A DNA stretch of 36,674 bases from an uncultured Clostridia bacterium (GCA_944382845.1 CALWNN010000065.1:1-36674), one strand, 5' to 3'; positions 16,533 through 24,468 are shown, counted from the first letter of the stretch. Notes: a model not told the origin generated them from the sequence alone. Program-made: numbers and translations.

Positions 16533-17987
16533 TCAGAAACGGAAATCTCTTTTTCCGAGGTGAATGTTCTCGATGTATTCTGTTGCAAGTTTTCTTGCCT
16601 TTTCATTGGGGATCTTAAGAAGCTCCTTGGCAATAAGCCGTTCGCCTACCTCCTTGGTTTCAGGTGAAGCGTAATCTTCAAGGTATTCCTTCAGGGTCAT
16701 AAGAGCGTTAGGGTGACAGCAGTTTTGTATCTGTCCTGTTTTGCAAAGGCTCATAAATCTGTCACCTGTTCTTCCCTCACGGTAGCAGGCTGTACAGAAG
16801 GAGGGAATGTAGCCCAAGTCCATAAGCCATTTTACTACCTCGTCAAGGGAACGCTGGTCGGAAACGTCAAATTGTTCCGTGTCGTGAGGTCTTTCGTCAG
16901 CTTCATAGCCTGCGTATCCTCCCACGGAAGTCCTTGAACCGCCTGATATCTGGGAAATTCCAAGACCCAACACCTTGTCACGGCAGGACTGGTTTTCTCT
17001 TGTGGAAATTATCATTCCCGTGTATGGAACGGCAATTCTGATACAAGCAATGATTTTTGCAAACGTATCATCATCAATTCCGTTGTCAAAAACATCAGGG
17101 TCGATGTCATCGGCTCTCTTTACTCTTGGAACGCTTATTGTGTGAGGACCTACTCCGTGAACCGCTTCAAGATGTTCTGCGTGCATAAGAAGTCCGGCAA
17201 ATTCGTATCTGTAAAGTTCAAGCCCGAAAAGAACGCCGAGTCCTACGTCGTCGATGCCGCCTTCCATAGCTCTGTCCATAGCTTCCGTGTGGTAAGCGTA
17301 GTTGTGCTTTGGTCCTGCCGGGTGAAGTCTCTCATAGCTTTCCTTGTGATAGGTTTCCTGGAAAAGGATATATGTACCGATGCCTGCTTCCTTGAGTTTT
17401 CTGTAGTTTTCAACTGTCGTTGCGGCAATATTTACATTTACACGTCTGATTGCGCCGTTTTTATGCTTGATGGAGTAAATCGTCTTTATACATTCGAGAA
17501 TGTATTCCAGGGGGTTGTTTACAGGGTCCTCGCCCGCTTCGATTGCAAGACGCTTATGACCCATGTCCTGAAGTGCGATAACTTCCTTTGCTACTTCTTC
17601 CTGAGTAAGCTTTTTTCTCGGAATGTGTTTGTTCTGGTAGTGGTATGGGCAGTAAACACATTTATTAACACAGTAGTTTGAAAGGTAAAGAGGAGCAAAC
17701 ATTACAATTCGGTTTCCGTAGAAAGCTTCCTTTATCTCTCTTGCAAGGCTGTACATTTTTTCTGTCATTTCGGGAATATCGCAGGCAAGAAGCACTGAGG
17801 CTTCCCTATGGGAAAGTCCTGCACACTCTATTCCTCTTTCTGTTTTTCTCGGGCGGGCTTTTTCAAGTATCTGCTCGATAAGTTCACGGTTATGCTTGTT
17901 TTCGTCAGCATACTTTAATGTTTCAAGAATCTCTTCATGGTTAATGAATTCCTCGGCTTTAAGTGATTTGGGATCGTAATTTGACAT
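16533..17987 (-). CDS. hydG: [FeFe]-hydrogenase maturase HydG (radical SAM tyrosine lyase)
   Basis: 484 residues. The radical SAM cluster motif CVNKCVYC gives Cys106, Cys110 and Cys113. The C-terminal auxiliary cluster motif C-x2-C-x22-C (CTAC ... QNCC) separates HydG from the related ThiH. HydG cleaves tyrosine to supply CO and cyanide ligands as an Fe(CO)2CN-cysteine synthon for the H-cluster. It lies 54 nt downstream of hydE, with AAGGAAG before the ATG. Confidence 0.97.
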   Translation of the reverse strand: MSNYDPKSLKAEEFINHEEILETLKYADENKHNRELIEQILEKARPRKTERGIECAGLSHREASVLLACDIPEMTEKMYSLAREIKEAFYGNRIVMFAPLYLSNYCVNKCVYCPYHYQNKHIPRKKLTQEEVAKEVIALQDMGHKRLAIEAGEDPVNNPLEYILECIKTIYSIKHKNGAIRRVNVNIAATTVENYRKLKEAGIGTYILFQETYHKESYERLHPAGPKHNYAYHTEAMDRAMEGGIDDVGLGVLFGLELYRYEFAGLLMHAEHLEAVHGVGPHTISVPRVKRADDIDPDVFDNGIDDDTFAKIIACIRIAVPYTGMIISTRENQSCRDKVLGLGISQISGGSRTSVGGYAGYEADERPHDTEQFDVSDQRSLDEVVKWLMDLGYIPSFCTACYREGRTGDRFMSLCKTGQIQNCCHPNALMTLKEYLEDYASPETKEVGERLIAKELLKIPNEKARKLATEYIENIHLGKRDFRF

Positions 17988-18041
17988 AAAATAAACTTCC
18001 TTTTCTTTCTGAATTTTTATTTGTTAAACGGCTTGGCGGTT

Positions 18042-19109
18042 TTAATCTTTCGGGTAGTCTCCTTTTGAAACAACCGCCTCATAGCCGATATTTTCAAGAC
18101 TTTGTCTTAACAGTGAAATGCTTTGCGCAGATTCCTCGCCTGTAGCAATCTTATTGTTGTAAAGCAGGTATTTTTTTCTCACGGACATGGGAGAAAGGTT
18201 TGGCATGACAACATTAGCTCCCGAAAGTATTCCTTTTTCACGTCCGTCCTTTTCAATAGTTCCAAGGGCGGTTGTTGCAGGAATAAGAGCCTTTGGCAGA
18301 GTCAGCCTTATAAGTCCCAGCATGAACAGCGTCAGTTCGCAGCTTCCTTGAGGCTTGTCCCTGAAAGGCGTATCATTGTGAGGGATAAAAGGACCGATAC
18401 CTACCATTTCAGGCTGAAGCTCCTTTAGAAACATCATGTCCTTAACAAGACAATCGGTTGTCTGAAAAGGGGAGCCAACCATAAATCCCGTTCCTGTCTG
18501 AAAGCCAATGCTTTTTAAGTCTTTAAGGCATCTCATTCTGTTTTCAAGTGAAAGCTCCTTGGGGTGAAGTTTGCCGTAATGACATCTGTCCGCAGTTTCA
18601 TGCCTTAAAAGAAACCTGTCTGCGCCTGCTTTGAAATAGCTTTCGTAGCTTTCCCGGCTTTTTTCCCCAATGGAAAGAGTTACTGCGCAGTTGGGAAAGG
18701 CTTCCTTTATTTTTTTTACTATGGAGCATATGCGCTCGTCTGAAAAATAAGGATCCTCTCCTCCCTGAAGCACAAAGGTGCGAAAACCAAGGCCGTACCC
18801 TTCTTTGCAACAGGAAAGTATATCTTCTTCGCTAAGTCTGTACCGCTGGGCGTTATGGTTGCTCCTTCGTATTCCGCAGTACAGGCAGTCGTTTTTACAG
18901 AAGTTTGTAAACTCAATAAGTCCTCTTATGTAAACTTTATTGCCGTAATATTTGTGTCTTATCTCTCTTGCTTTGGAAAAAAGGTATTGGGAAATCTCAT
19001 CGTTTCTGTTGTCAATAAGCTCCTTGTATTCCTCCGGCGAAAGGCTCGTATTTTTATAAAGCTTGTCAGCAAGACTTATAAGTCTTTTGCTATCGGTCTT
19101 TTCAATCAA
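18042..19109 (-). CDS. hydE: [FeFe]-hydrogenase maturase HydE (radical SAM)
   Basis: 355 residues. The radical SAM motif CKNDCLYC gives Cys71, Cys75 and Cys78, with the family regions GEDPYFSDE and FLLRHETAD. HydE acts on the Fe-CO-CN synthon from HydG during H-cluster assembly. The start is a TTG at 19109 placed immediately after the TGA of the upstream gene (sequence TGATTG). Its GGAGG lies 8 nt upstream inside that gene, so translation is probably coupled. Confidence 0.95.
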   Translation of the reverse strand: MIEKTDSKRLISLADKLYKNTSLSPEEYKELIDNRNDEISQYLFSKAREIRHKYYGNKVYIRGLIEFTNFCKNDCLYCGIRRSNHNAQRYRLSEEDILSCCKEGYGLGFRTFVLQGGEDPYFSDERICSIVKKIKEAFPNCAVTLSIGEKSRESYESYFKAGADRFLLRHETADRCHYGKLHPKELSLENRMRCLKDLKSIGFQTGTGFMVGSPFQTTDCLVKDMMFLKELQPEMVGIGPFIPHNDTPFRDKPQGSCELTLFMLGLIRLTLPKALIPATTALGTIEKDGREKGILSGANVVMPNLSPMSVRKKYLLYNNKIATGEESAQSISLLRQSLENIGYEAVVSKGDYPKD

Positions 19110-19388
19110 TCACTGAACCTCCTTTGACGGGGGTGATTTTTCGGGTATCTTTGAGTAAATGGTCTTGCTTGTAACACCGTTTAAAGCTCCAAGCTTTCCC
19201 GAAAGACTGTTGATTATATCGTTTGGAGCGTCGATAGCTATGCTTATAATAGAAACTCCCGCCTTGTCGTATGGAATACCCATTCGTCCTATTATATATG
19301 GAGAGTATTCATGCAAAAGCATATTCATTTTTTCTACCGCTCCCTTGTCTGAAACAACTATCCCGATAAGTGCAACTCTTGTTTCCAT
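19110..19388 (-). CDS. TM1266-family putative hydrogenase system regulator
   Basis: 92-residue ACT-like small protein (METRVALIGIVVSD at the start, SIISIAIDAPNDIINSLSGK in the middle). It matches the TM1266-type protein that commonly sits with hydE/hydG/hydF and is annotated as an iron-only hydrogenase system putative regulator; its effector is unknown. It is the first gene of the operon, with AAGGAGG four bases before the ATG and an intrinsic terminator just upstream of that site. Expression is therefore likely to be controlled by read-through. Confidence 0.8.
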   Translation of the reverse strand: METRVALIGIVVSDKGAVEKMNMLLHEYSPYIIGRMGIPYDKAGVSIISIAIDAPNDIINSLSGKLGALNGVTSKTIYSKIPEKSPPSKEVQ

Positions 19389-19402
19389 AAGACCTCCTTT
19401 TT

Positions 19403-19435
19403 AAAAAACAAAAAAGCAATGGTAAAAACCATTGC
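19403..19435 (-). terminator. Attenuator-type terminator in hyd leader
   Basis: On the minus strand, GCAATGGT pairs perfectly with ACCATTGC (loop TTTT), followed by TTTTTTGTTTTTT. It ends only a few nt before the ribosome binding site of the first gene, so it must be bypassed for hyd expression. Confidence 0.88.
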
Positions 19436-19600
19436 CGAAAGGTTAAAATCCGAATCTTGAGTATATACTATTATAGATACAACAGTATATCCGTTTGTTT
19501 TCCCGGAAGCTTTCACCTCAGTTTATCTTCGGCGTCAGGTTTAAGGATAAATTTTCAAGCTGTATGCCCTCAGAAAACATCTTCGGGGTCACAGCGTCTT
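19436..19600 (-). promoter_or_regulatory. Candidate riboswitch/structured leader of hyd operon
   Basis: About 165 nt of transcribed leader between the promoter and the terminator. Two related units occur about 54 nt apart (cores 19588-19566 and 19534-19516 on the minus strand). Each reads GAC-(C/G)-CCGAAGAU...CUGAGG...AGCUU...GAAAA. Each can fold as a short hairpin (CCC/GGG or CGCC/GGUG) enclosing facing GA/GA steps. A separate AUAUACU/AGUAUAU hairpin follows. GCCGAAG of unit 2 can pair with CUUUCGGC at 19441-19434, directly before the terminator stem, giving a possible anti-terminator. I could not match it to a known riboswitch class; the CGCCGAAG stretch only loosely recalls the glycine aptamer. 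Confidence 0.6.
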
Positions 19601-19606
19601 AAAAAT

Positions 19607-19635
19607 ATTATAGCATATGTTTTAAAGTTTTTCAA
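19607..19635 (-). promoter_or_regulatory. Promoter of hyd maturation operon
   Basis: On the minus strand, TTGAAA (19635-19630), a 17-bp spacer and TATAAT (19612-19607). Transcription would begin near 19600, giving an untranslated leader of about 212 nt. Confidence 0.82.
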
Positions 19636-19837
19636 GAGGCGCTTTGAATTTTACAAAAGAAATTTTCATTCCCGTTAATTTTATGTATAACCGGTTAACA
19701 TTCAGATTTTACTCTTAATAAGTACTGTCAAAAGCAACAAAAACAGTATGGCGTTTTTATAAAATTTGTGTAAAGAGTCGCAAACTGCGGTGTGGAAAGG
19801 GTTTCAGACCGCTTTTTAGCGTGGCTTTGCATAAAAA

Positions 19838-19894
19838 TTACACGGATTTTACAAAGCCGATGTTTCGGATTTTACTTTCATAGGGTATCATAAT
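19838..19894 (+). promoter_or_regulatory. PhoP-box-like repeats and promoter of pst operon
   Basis: TTACAC (19838) and TTACAA (19849) are exactly 11 bp apart, with another TTACT at 19872 about two turns on. A -10-like CATAAT is at 19889-19894. Firmicute PhoP boxes are TT(A/C/T)ACA direct repeats with 11-bp period, and the same arrangement is found before the Na/Pi symporter gene. The remaining leader to the pstS start is unremarkable. Confidence 0.65.
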
Positions 19895-20005
19895 AACTGT
19901 GGTAAGAAAAAAACAAATTGAATCTCAACAAAAAATCAATTAAGCCACTTAAAAACAGTTAGAGATTTCAAATCCCCAAAGGGGAAGGAAAGGAAGTTAT
20001 TTTTT

Positions 20006-20851
20006 ATGAAACTCAAGAAATTAGCGTCAGTAATAACTGCGGCAATGCTTGCAATGTCAATGGCAGCCTGCGGAAATTCGGGTTCGGATGACGAGATAGT
20101 TGTTGTTTCCCGTGAGGACGGAAGCGGAACAAGAAGTGCGTTTGAAGAGCTTACAGGCGTTCAAGAGGTGGGAACTACCGAAGAAGCAATCATTCAGAAC
20201 AGCACCGACGCAATTATGACTCAGGTATCGGGAAACGAATACGCCATCGGTTATGTTTCACTCGGTGCTCTTAACGATACAGTAAAGGCTGTAAAGGTTG
20301 ACGGAGTTGAAGCTTCTGTTGATAACGTTAAAGCAGGTTCGTACACCGTATCAAGACCTTTTAACATTGCTACTAAGGGAGAAGTATCTCAGGCAGCTCA
20401 GGACTTTATCAACTTTATAATGAGTAAAGAAGGTCAGCAGGTTATTTCCGACAACAAGTATATTCCTGTAGATGACGCAGCTGAAAGCTATACAGCAACA
20501 GAGGGTGCGGAAGGAAAGATTGTTATTACCGGTTCATCTTCAGTAACTCCGGTAATGGAAAAGTTAAAGGAAGCATATGCCGAGGTCAATTCTGCCGTTT
20601 CCATTGAGATCCAGCAGTCAGACTCTTCAACCGGTATGAAAGACGCAATGGAAGGAAACTGTGACATCGGAATGGCTTCAAGAGAGCTTAAAGACTCTGA
20701 AACCAGCGAGCTTACAGGACAGACTATCGCTCTTGACGGTATCGCAATTGTCGTAAATAAGGACAACGAAGTTGACGACCTTTCTCTTGAACAGATCAAA
20801 GGCATTTACACAGGCGAGATCCTTAACTGGTCTGAGATCACAGAAGAATAA
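20006..20851 (+). CDS. pstS: Phosphate-binding lipoprotein PstS with permuted halves
   Basis: 281 residues. The signal peptide ends at lipobox MAAC (Cys22), so it is an extracellular lipid-anchored phosphate-binding protein of the Pst ABC importer. The order of the two halves is reversed relative to ordinary PstS. Residues about 29-156 (VVVSREDGSGTRSAFEEL ... SKEGQQVISDNKYIPV) correspond to the usual C-terminal half. Residues about 171-281 (KIVITGSSSVTPVMEKLKEA ... IGMASRELKDSE ... LEQIKGIYTGEILNWSEI) correspond to the usual N-terminal half. Both phosphate-loop motifs (GSGTR and GSSSV) are kept. It is the first gene of pstS-pstC-pstA-pstB-phoU. Confidence 0.92.
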   Translation: MKLKKLASVITAAMLAMSMAACGNSGSDDEIVVVSREDGSGTRSAFEELTGVQEVGTTEEAIIQNSTDAIMTQVSGNEYAIGYVSLGALNDTVKAVKVDGVEASVDNVKAGSYTVSRPFNIATKGEVSQAAQDFINFIMSKEGQQVISDNKYIPVDDAAESYTATEGAEGKIVITGSSSVTPVMEKLKEAYAEVNSAVSIEIQQSDSSTGMKDAMEGNCDIGMASRELKDSETSELTGQTIALDGIAIVVNKDNEVDDLSLEQIKGIYTGEILNWSEITEE

Positions 20852-20902
20852 GATTTAAATAAAACCTCTTTGAATAATCTTCATAATATCAGTAAGCACT
20901 TA

Positions 20903-20929
20903 CCGAAGGCGGCAAAATGCAGCTTTCGG
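20903..20929 (+). other. Intercistronic hairpin between pstS and pstC
   Basis: CCGAAGGC pairs with GCTTTCGG (8 pairs, one wobble, 11-nt loop) with no T-run after it. Such hairpins often stabilise the upstream cistron or partly terminate, raising PstS over the permease subunits. Confidence 0.5.
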
Positions 20930-20973
20930 ATTTGTGCGGAAATAAAGATCTTTTAAAGGAAATGTGAGAAATT

Positions 20974-21876
20974 ATGACGAAAAAATTGTTTGCTGAAAAA
21001 TTTATGAAAGCGGTGTTTCTCATCTGTGCCTGCGTTTCAATAATTGCAGTTGCTATTATATGCTTCTTTATGTTTGTAAGAGGTATTCCTGCGATGCGGG
21101 AGATCGGATTTGTTGAATTTCTTTTCGGAGAAAAATGGAGACCTACCGCCCAGATTCCCAAATTCGGCATACTTCCTATGATCATGGGAAGTATCTACGT
21201 TACTGCCGGGGCGATCATTATAGGAGTTCCCATAGGACTTCTTACCGCTATATTCCTTGCTAAATTTTGCCCGAAAAAGCTTTATAAGCTTCTTATGCCT
21301 CCGATAAACCTTATGGCGGGAATACCCTCAATTATCTATGGTTTCTTTGGAATGGTAGTTCTTGTTCCCCTTACAAGAACGCTTTTCGGAGGAGACGGAA
21401 ACAGCATTTTAACAGCCTCCCTTCTTCTTGGCATCATGATACTTCCTACTATTGTAGGGCTTTCGGAATCCGCATTAAAGGCGGTTCCGGAAAGCTACTA
21501 TGAGGGAGCTGTCGCTTTGGGAGCAACTCACGAAAGAGCTGTTGCAACAGTAATTTTTCCTGCGGCGAAATCCGGAATAATGGCTGCGGTCATTTTAGGT
21601 ATCGGAAGAGCCATAGGCGAAACCATGGCTGTTATCATGGTTGCGGGAAATCAGCCGAGAATGCCGAAGGGAATTTTAAAGGGCGTAAGAACTCTGACTT
21701 CAAATATCGTTACCGAAATGGGATACGCGGAAGGACTTCACTATGAAGCGCTTATTGCAACGGCGGTGGTGCTTTTCGTATTCATCCTTATTTTAAACGT
21801 TCTCTTCAGCATCGTATCAAATAAAGCGGCTCCGATCAGCTTTAAGAGAAAAAAGGTTAAGAAAGAGGAGGCGTAA
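20974..21876 (+). CDS. pstC: Phosphate ABC transporter permease PstC
   Basis: 300 residues, with about six transmembrane segments. The ABC-permease EAA loop lies in ESYYEGAVALGATHERAVATVIFP, and the PstC region MAGIPSIIYGFFGM is present. It forms the membrane channel with PstA. AAAGGA lies 14 nt before the ATG. The stop lies 2 nt before the pstA start. Confidence 0.96.
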   Translation: MTKKLFAEKFMKAVFLICACVSIIAVAIICFFMFVRGIPAMREIGFVEFLFGEKWRPTAQIPKFGILPMIMGSIYVTAGAIIIGVPIGLLTAIFLAKFCPKKLYKLLMPPINLMAGIPSIIYGFFGMVVLVPLTRTLFGGDGNSILTASLLLGIMILPTIVGLSESALKAVPESYYEGAVALGATHERAVATVIFPAAKSGIMAAVILGIGRAIGETMAVIMVAGNQPRMPKGILKGVRTLTSNIVTEMGYAEGLHYEALIATAVVLFVFILILNVLFSIVSNKAAPISFKRKKVKKEEA

Positions 21877-21878
21877 TT

Positions 21879-22724
21879 ATGAAAAGCAGCTGGAAAACAT
21901 TTAAAGCCCACCCTATGTCCCTTGTATTTTTCATACTTGTGTGCGCAGGTGTTATACTTACAGTAGGAATTTTATTTCTTGTAGTTGCATTTGTTCTTAT
22001 AAGAGGTGTGCCTTACCTTACTCCCGATCTTTTCGCTCTTGAATACACATCGGAAAACTGTTCGATGCTGCCGGCTATTGTCTCAACGATTGAAATGGTA
22101 GGAATTTCACTTCTTGTTGCTGTTCCACTGGGAGTTTTCTGCGCAATATATCTTGTTGAATATGCAGGAAAGGGAAACAAGCTTGTAAAGCTTATACGAG
22201 TCACAACGGAAACTCTTTCGGGAATACCTTCCATCGTATACGGACTTTTCGGTATGCTCCTTTTTGTAAGGGCCTTGGGCTGGGGTTATTCACTTCTTGC
22301 AGGTTCGTTTACAGTCGCAATCATGATACTTCCTCTTATAATCAGATCCACCGAGGAAGCATTAAAGGCGGTTGATGATTCATACAGAGAAGGAAGCTTC
22401 GGACTCGGAGCGGGAAAACTCAGAACAGTTTTCGTTATTGTTCTTCCGTCTGCAATGAACGGTATCTTAGCCGGAATAATCCTTGCAATAGGACGTGTTA
22501 TCGGTGAAACCGCTGCTCTTATGTATACAGCCGGAACAGTTGCAGCATATCCCAAGTCGGTTTTTGACTCCTCAAGAACACTTTCCCTTCATATGTACTC
22601 CCTGTCAAGAGAGGGTATGCACATGAATGAAGCGGCAGCAACAGGAGTTGTGCTTCTTATAGTAGTGTTCCTGCTCAATTCATTTGCTTCATTTGTGGCT
22701 AAAAAGCTTAAGTCAAAAACATAA
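21879..22724 (+). CDS. pstA: Phosphate ABC transporter permease PstA
   Basis: 281 residues with six predicted membrane segments. The EAA loop lies in DSYREGSFGLGAGKLRTVFVIVLP, and LSGIPSIVYGLFGM parallels PstC. Its ribosome binding site GGAGG overlaps the end of pstC, indicating tight coupling. It is followed by a reversed copy of the hairpin repeat before pstB. Confidence 0.96.
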   Translation: MKSSWKTFKAHPMSLVFFILVCAGVILTVGILFLVVAFVLIRGVPYLTPDLFALEYTSENCSMLPAIVSTIEMVGISLLVAVPLGVFCAIYLVEYAGKGNKLVKLIRVTTETLSGIPSIVYGLFGMLLFVRALGWGYSLLAGSFTVAIMILPLIIRSTEEALKAVDDSYREGSFGLGAGKLRTVFVIVLPSAMNGILAGIILAIGRVIGETAALMYTAGTVAAYPKSVFDSSRTLSLHMYSLSREGMHMNEAAATGVVLLIVVFLLNSFASFVAKKLKSKT

Positions 22725-22751
22725 ATCATTGGTTTGACTTGAAATAAAATG

Positions 22752-22840
22752 TTTTAAATCGGAGCAAAGCCGATCAAGACTAATTAAAATTGGCTGCGAC
22801 GATTACAACCATCGCAGGGAGATATCTGCGACAAGGTTAT
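22752..22840 (-). repeat. Modular hairpin repeat, copy F (inside pst operon)
   Basis: Read on the minus strand it goes from ATAACCTTGTCGCAGATATC through GCGATGGTTGTAATCGTCGC to CGGCTTTGCTCCGATTTAAAA. It sits between pstA and pstB, opposite to the direction of transcription, and ends 24 nt before the pstB start. Confidence 0.78.
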
Positions 22841-22864
22841 AAATATATTGAAAGGAATAAAAAT

Positions 22865-23617
22865 ATGGCTGTAAAATTTTCAGTAAGCAATCTGGACCTG
22901 TACTATGGTGATTTTCAGGCTCTTAAAAATATAAATATCCGCATGAATGAAAACGAGGTAACAGCTTTTATCGGCCCTTCGGGCTGCGGAAAATCCACAC
23001 TATTAAAATCCCTTAACAGAATGAACGACCTTGTTGAAGGCTGTAAGATAACCGGAACCGTTCTTCTTGACAATGTTGACATATACAAGAATATGGAGAT
23101 AACAGAACTCAGAAAAAACGTCGGCATGGTTTTTCAGAAGCCTAACCCGTTTCCTATGTCTATTTATGACAACATTGCATACGGACCGAGAACTCATGGA
23201 ATAAAAAGAAAATCCCAGCTTGACGAGATAGTTGAAACCTCATTAAAGCAAGCTTCTATCTGGGAGGAAGTAAAGGACAGACTAAAAAAATCCGCCCTTG
23301 GTCTTTCAGGTGGTCAGCAGCAGCGTCTTTGCATTGCCCGTGCTCTTGCGGTAAAGCCTGAGGTCATACTTATGGACGAACCAACATCTGCTCTTGACCC
23401 TATCTCTACAATGAAGATAGAAGAACTTTGCTTTGACCTGAAAAAGGAGTATACTATTATTATTGTAACTCACAATATGCAGCAGGCTACCAGAATTTCA
23501 GACAAGACTGCATTTTTCCTTCACGGAGAAATTGTTGAGTTCGGCGAAACCGGTCAGATATTCGCTATGCCAAAGGACAAGCGGACAGAGGACTATATTA
23601 CCGGAAGATTTGGTTAA
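22865..23617 (+). CDS. pstB: Phosphate ABC transporter ATP-binding protein PstB
   Basis: 250 residues from the ATG at 22865, with AAAGGA upstream. Walker A is GPSGCGKST (37-45), the Q-loop is [10 protein letters not shown], the signature is LSGGQQQR (147-154), Walker B is VILMDE (167-172), and the switch His203 lies in [15 protein letters not shown] is characteristic of PstB. An upstream TTG in the same frame (22790) is rejected because the extra 25 residues are encoded by the hairpin repeat. Confidence 0.97.
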   Translation: MAVKFSVSNLDLYYGDFQALKNINIRMNENEVTAFIGPSGCGKSTLLKSLNRMNDLVEGCKITGTVLLDNVDIYKNMEITELRKNVGMVFQKPNPFPMSIYDNIAYGPRTHGIKRKSQLDEIVETSLKQASIWEEVKDRLKKSALGLSGGQQQRLCIARALAVKPEVILMDEPTSALDPISTMKIEELCFDLKKEYTIIIVTHNMQQATRISDKTAFFLHGEIVEFGETGQIFAMPKDKRTEDYITGRFG

Positions 23618-23644
23618 TATATAAATTTCAGGAGGATGCATTAA

Positions 23645-24301
23645 ATGAGATCAAATTTTGACGCACAGCTTAAGGAACTTAACCTTGATATGCTTAAAAT
23701 GGCAGGAGAGGTTGAAAATATAATAAATATGTCGATGAGGGCATTCCTTAAGGGTGAGCATGATGTGGCAAGGGAAACCATCGAATACGATTATCAGATA
23801 AATGAAATTGAAAGACAGATCGAAAGACGCTGTTTGAAGCTTCTTTTGCAGCAACAGCCGGTAGCTACCGACCTGAGAAGAATTTCTTCAGCCCTTAAAA
23901 TGATAACCGATATGGAGAGAATAGGAGACCAGGCCGCGGATATCGCTCAGCTTTCACTGAGATTTGAAAACGGAATGGTGCCGCAGAAGCTTAATCACAT
24001 CGTTTCGATGGCTTCTGAAACATCTAAAATGGTAACAGACGCTATCAACGCTTATGTAAGCAGTGATACAAGCCTTGCTGAAAAGGTAATCACCGACGAC
24101 GACAGAGTAGACGAACTTTTCAATGAGGTAAAGGACGACCTTATAGAGTTTATAAGAAACAATATTGAGGTTGGCGAACAGGCTATTGACCTTCTTATGG
24201 TAGCAAAATATTTTGAACGAATAGGAGACCATGCTGTTAATATTGCAGAATGGGTGGTATTTTCAATAACCGGAGTCCATAAAAATTCAAAAATCATGTA
24301 G
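23645..24301 (+). CDS. phoU: Phosphate signalling protein PhoU
   Basis: 218 residues, with two repeated three-helix PhoU domains, each with the metal-binding E/DxxRIGD-type motif (DMERIGDQAADIA and KYFERIGDHAVNIAEW). PhoU links the Pst transporter to the PhoR kinase and dampens Pho signalling when phosphate is ample. GGAGG precedes the ATG by 9 nt. It is the last gene of the pst operon, 27 nt after pstB. Confidence 0.96.
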   Translation: MRSNFDAQLKELNLDMLKMAGEVENIINMSMRAFLKGEHDVARETIEYDYQINEIERQIERRCLKLLLQQQPVATDLRRISSALKMITDMERIGDQAADIAQLSLRFENGMVPQKLNHIVSMASETSKMVTDAINAYVSSDTSLAEKVITDDDRVDELFNEVKDDLIEFIRNNIEVGEQAIDLLMVAKYFERIGDHAVNIAEWVVFSITGVHKNSKIM

Positions 24302-24333
24302 AAAACAAACGAAAATCCGAGAGGCGTGAAATT

Positions 24334-24386
24334 TTACGTCGATTTTACATTCTGATTATTCAGATTTTACTTTGTCAAGTTATAAT
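24334..24386 (+). promoter_or_regulatory. Four PhoP-box-like repeats and -10 of Na/Pi symporter
   Basis: TTAC(G/A/T) or TTATT elements start at 24334, 24345, 24356 and 24367, exactly 11 bp apart. TATAAT is at 24381-24386. No -35 hexamer is present at the expected place, as expected for an activator-dependent promoter. The inferred activator is the PhoP-type regulator encoded at 26366. Confidence 0.72.
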
Positions 24387-24468
24387 AAAAAATACCGGGC
24401 AAATTGTAAAGGGAGTTTTACATTTTGCAAATGATTAACCAAAGTAAAATTTGAGTAAGGAGTGTATT

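Noticed and set aside
19436-19600. Glycine riboswitch
   Set aside because: Only a short CGCCGAAG stretch and the tandem layout are similar; the conserved GGAGAG/CUCUC stem was not found. Left as an unassigned structured leader.
19457-19678. 73-codon plus-strand frame opposite the hyd leader
   Set aside because: It is antisense to the structured leader and promoter, with no ribosome binding site.
22790-22864. N-terminal extension of PstB by 25 residues
   Set aside because: The extension is encoded by the reversed hairpin repeat; the ATG at 22865 has a ribosome binding site and the normal PstB start.
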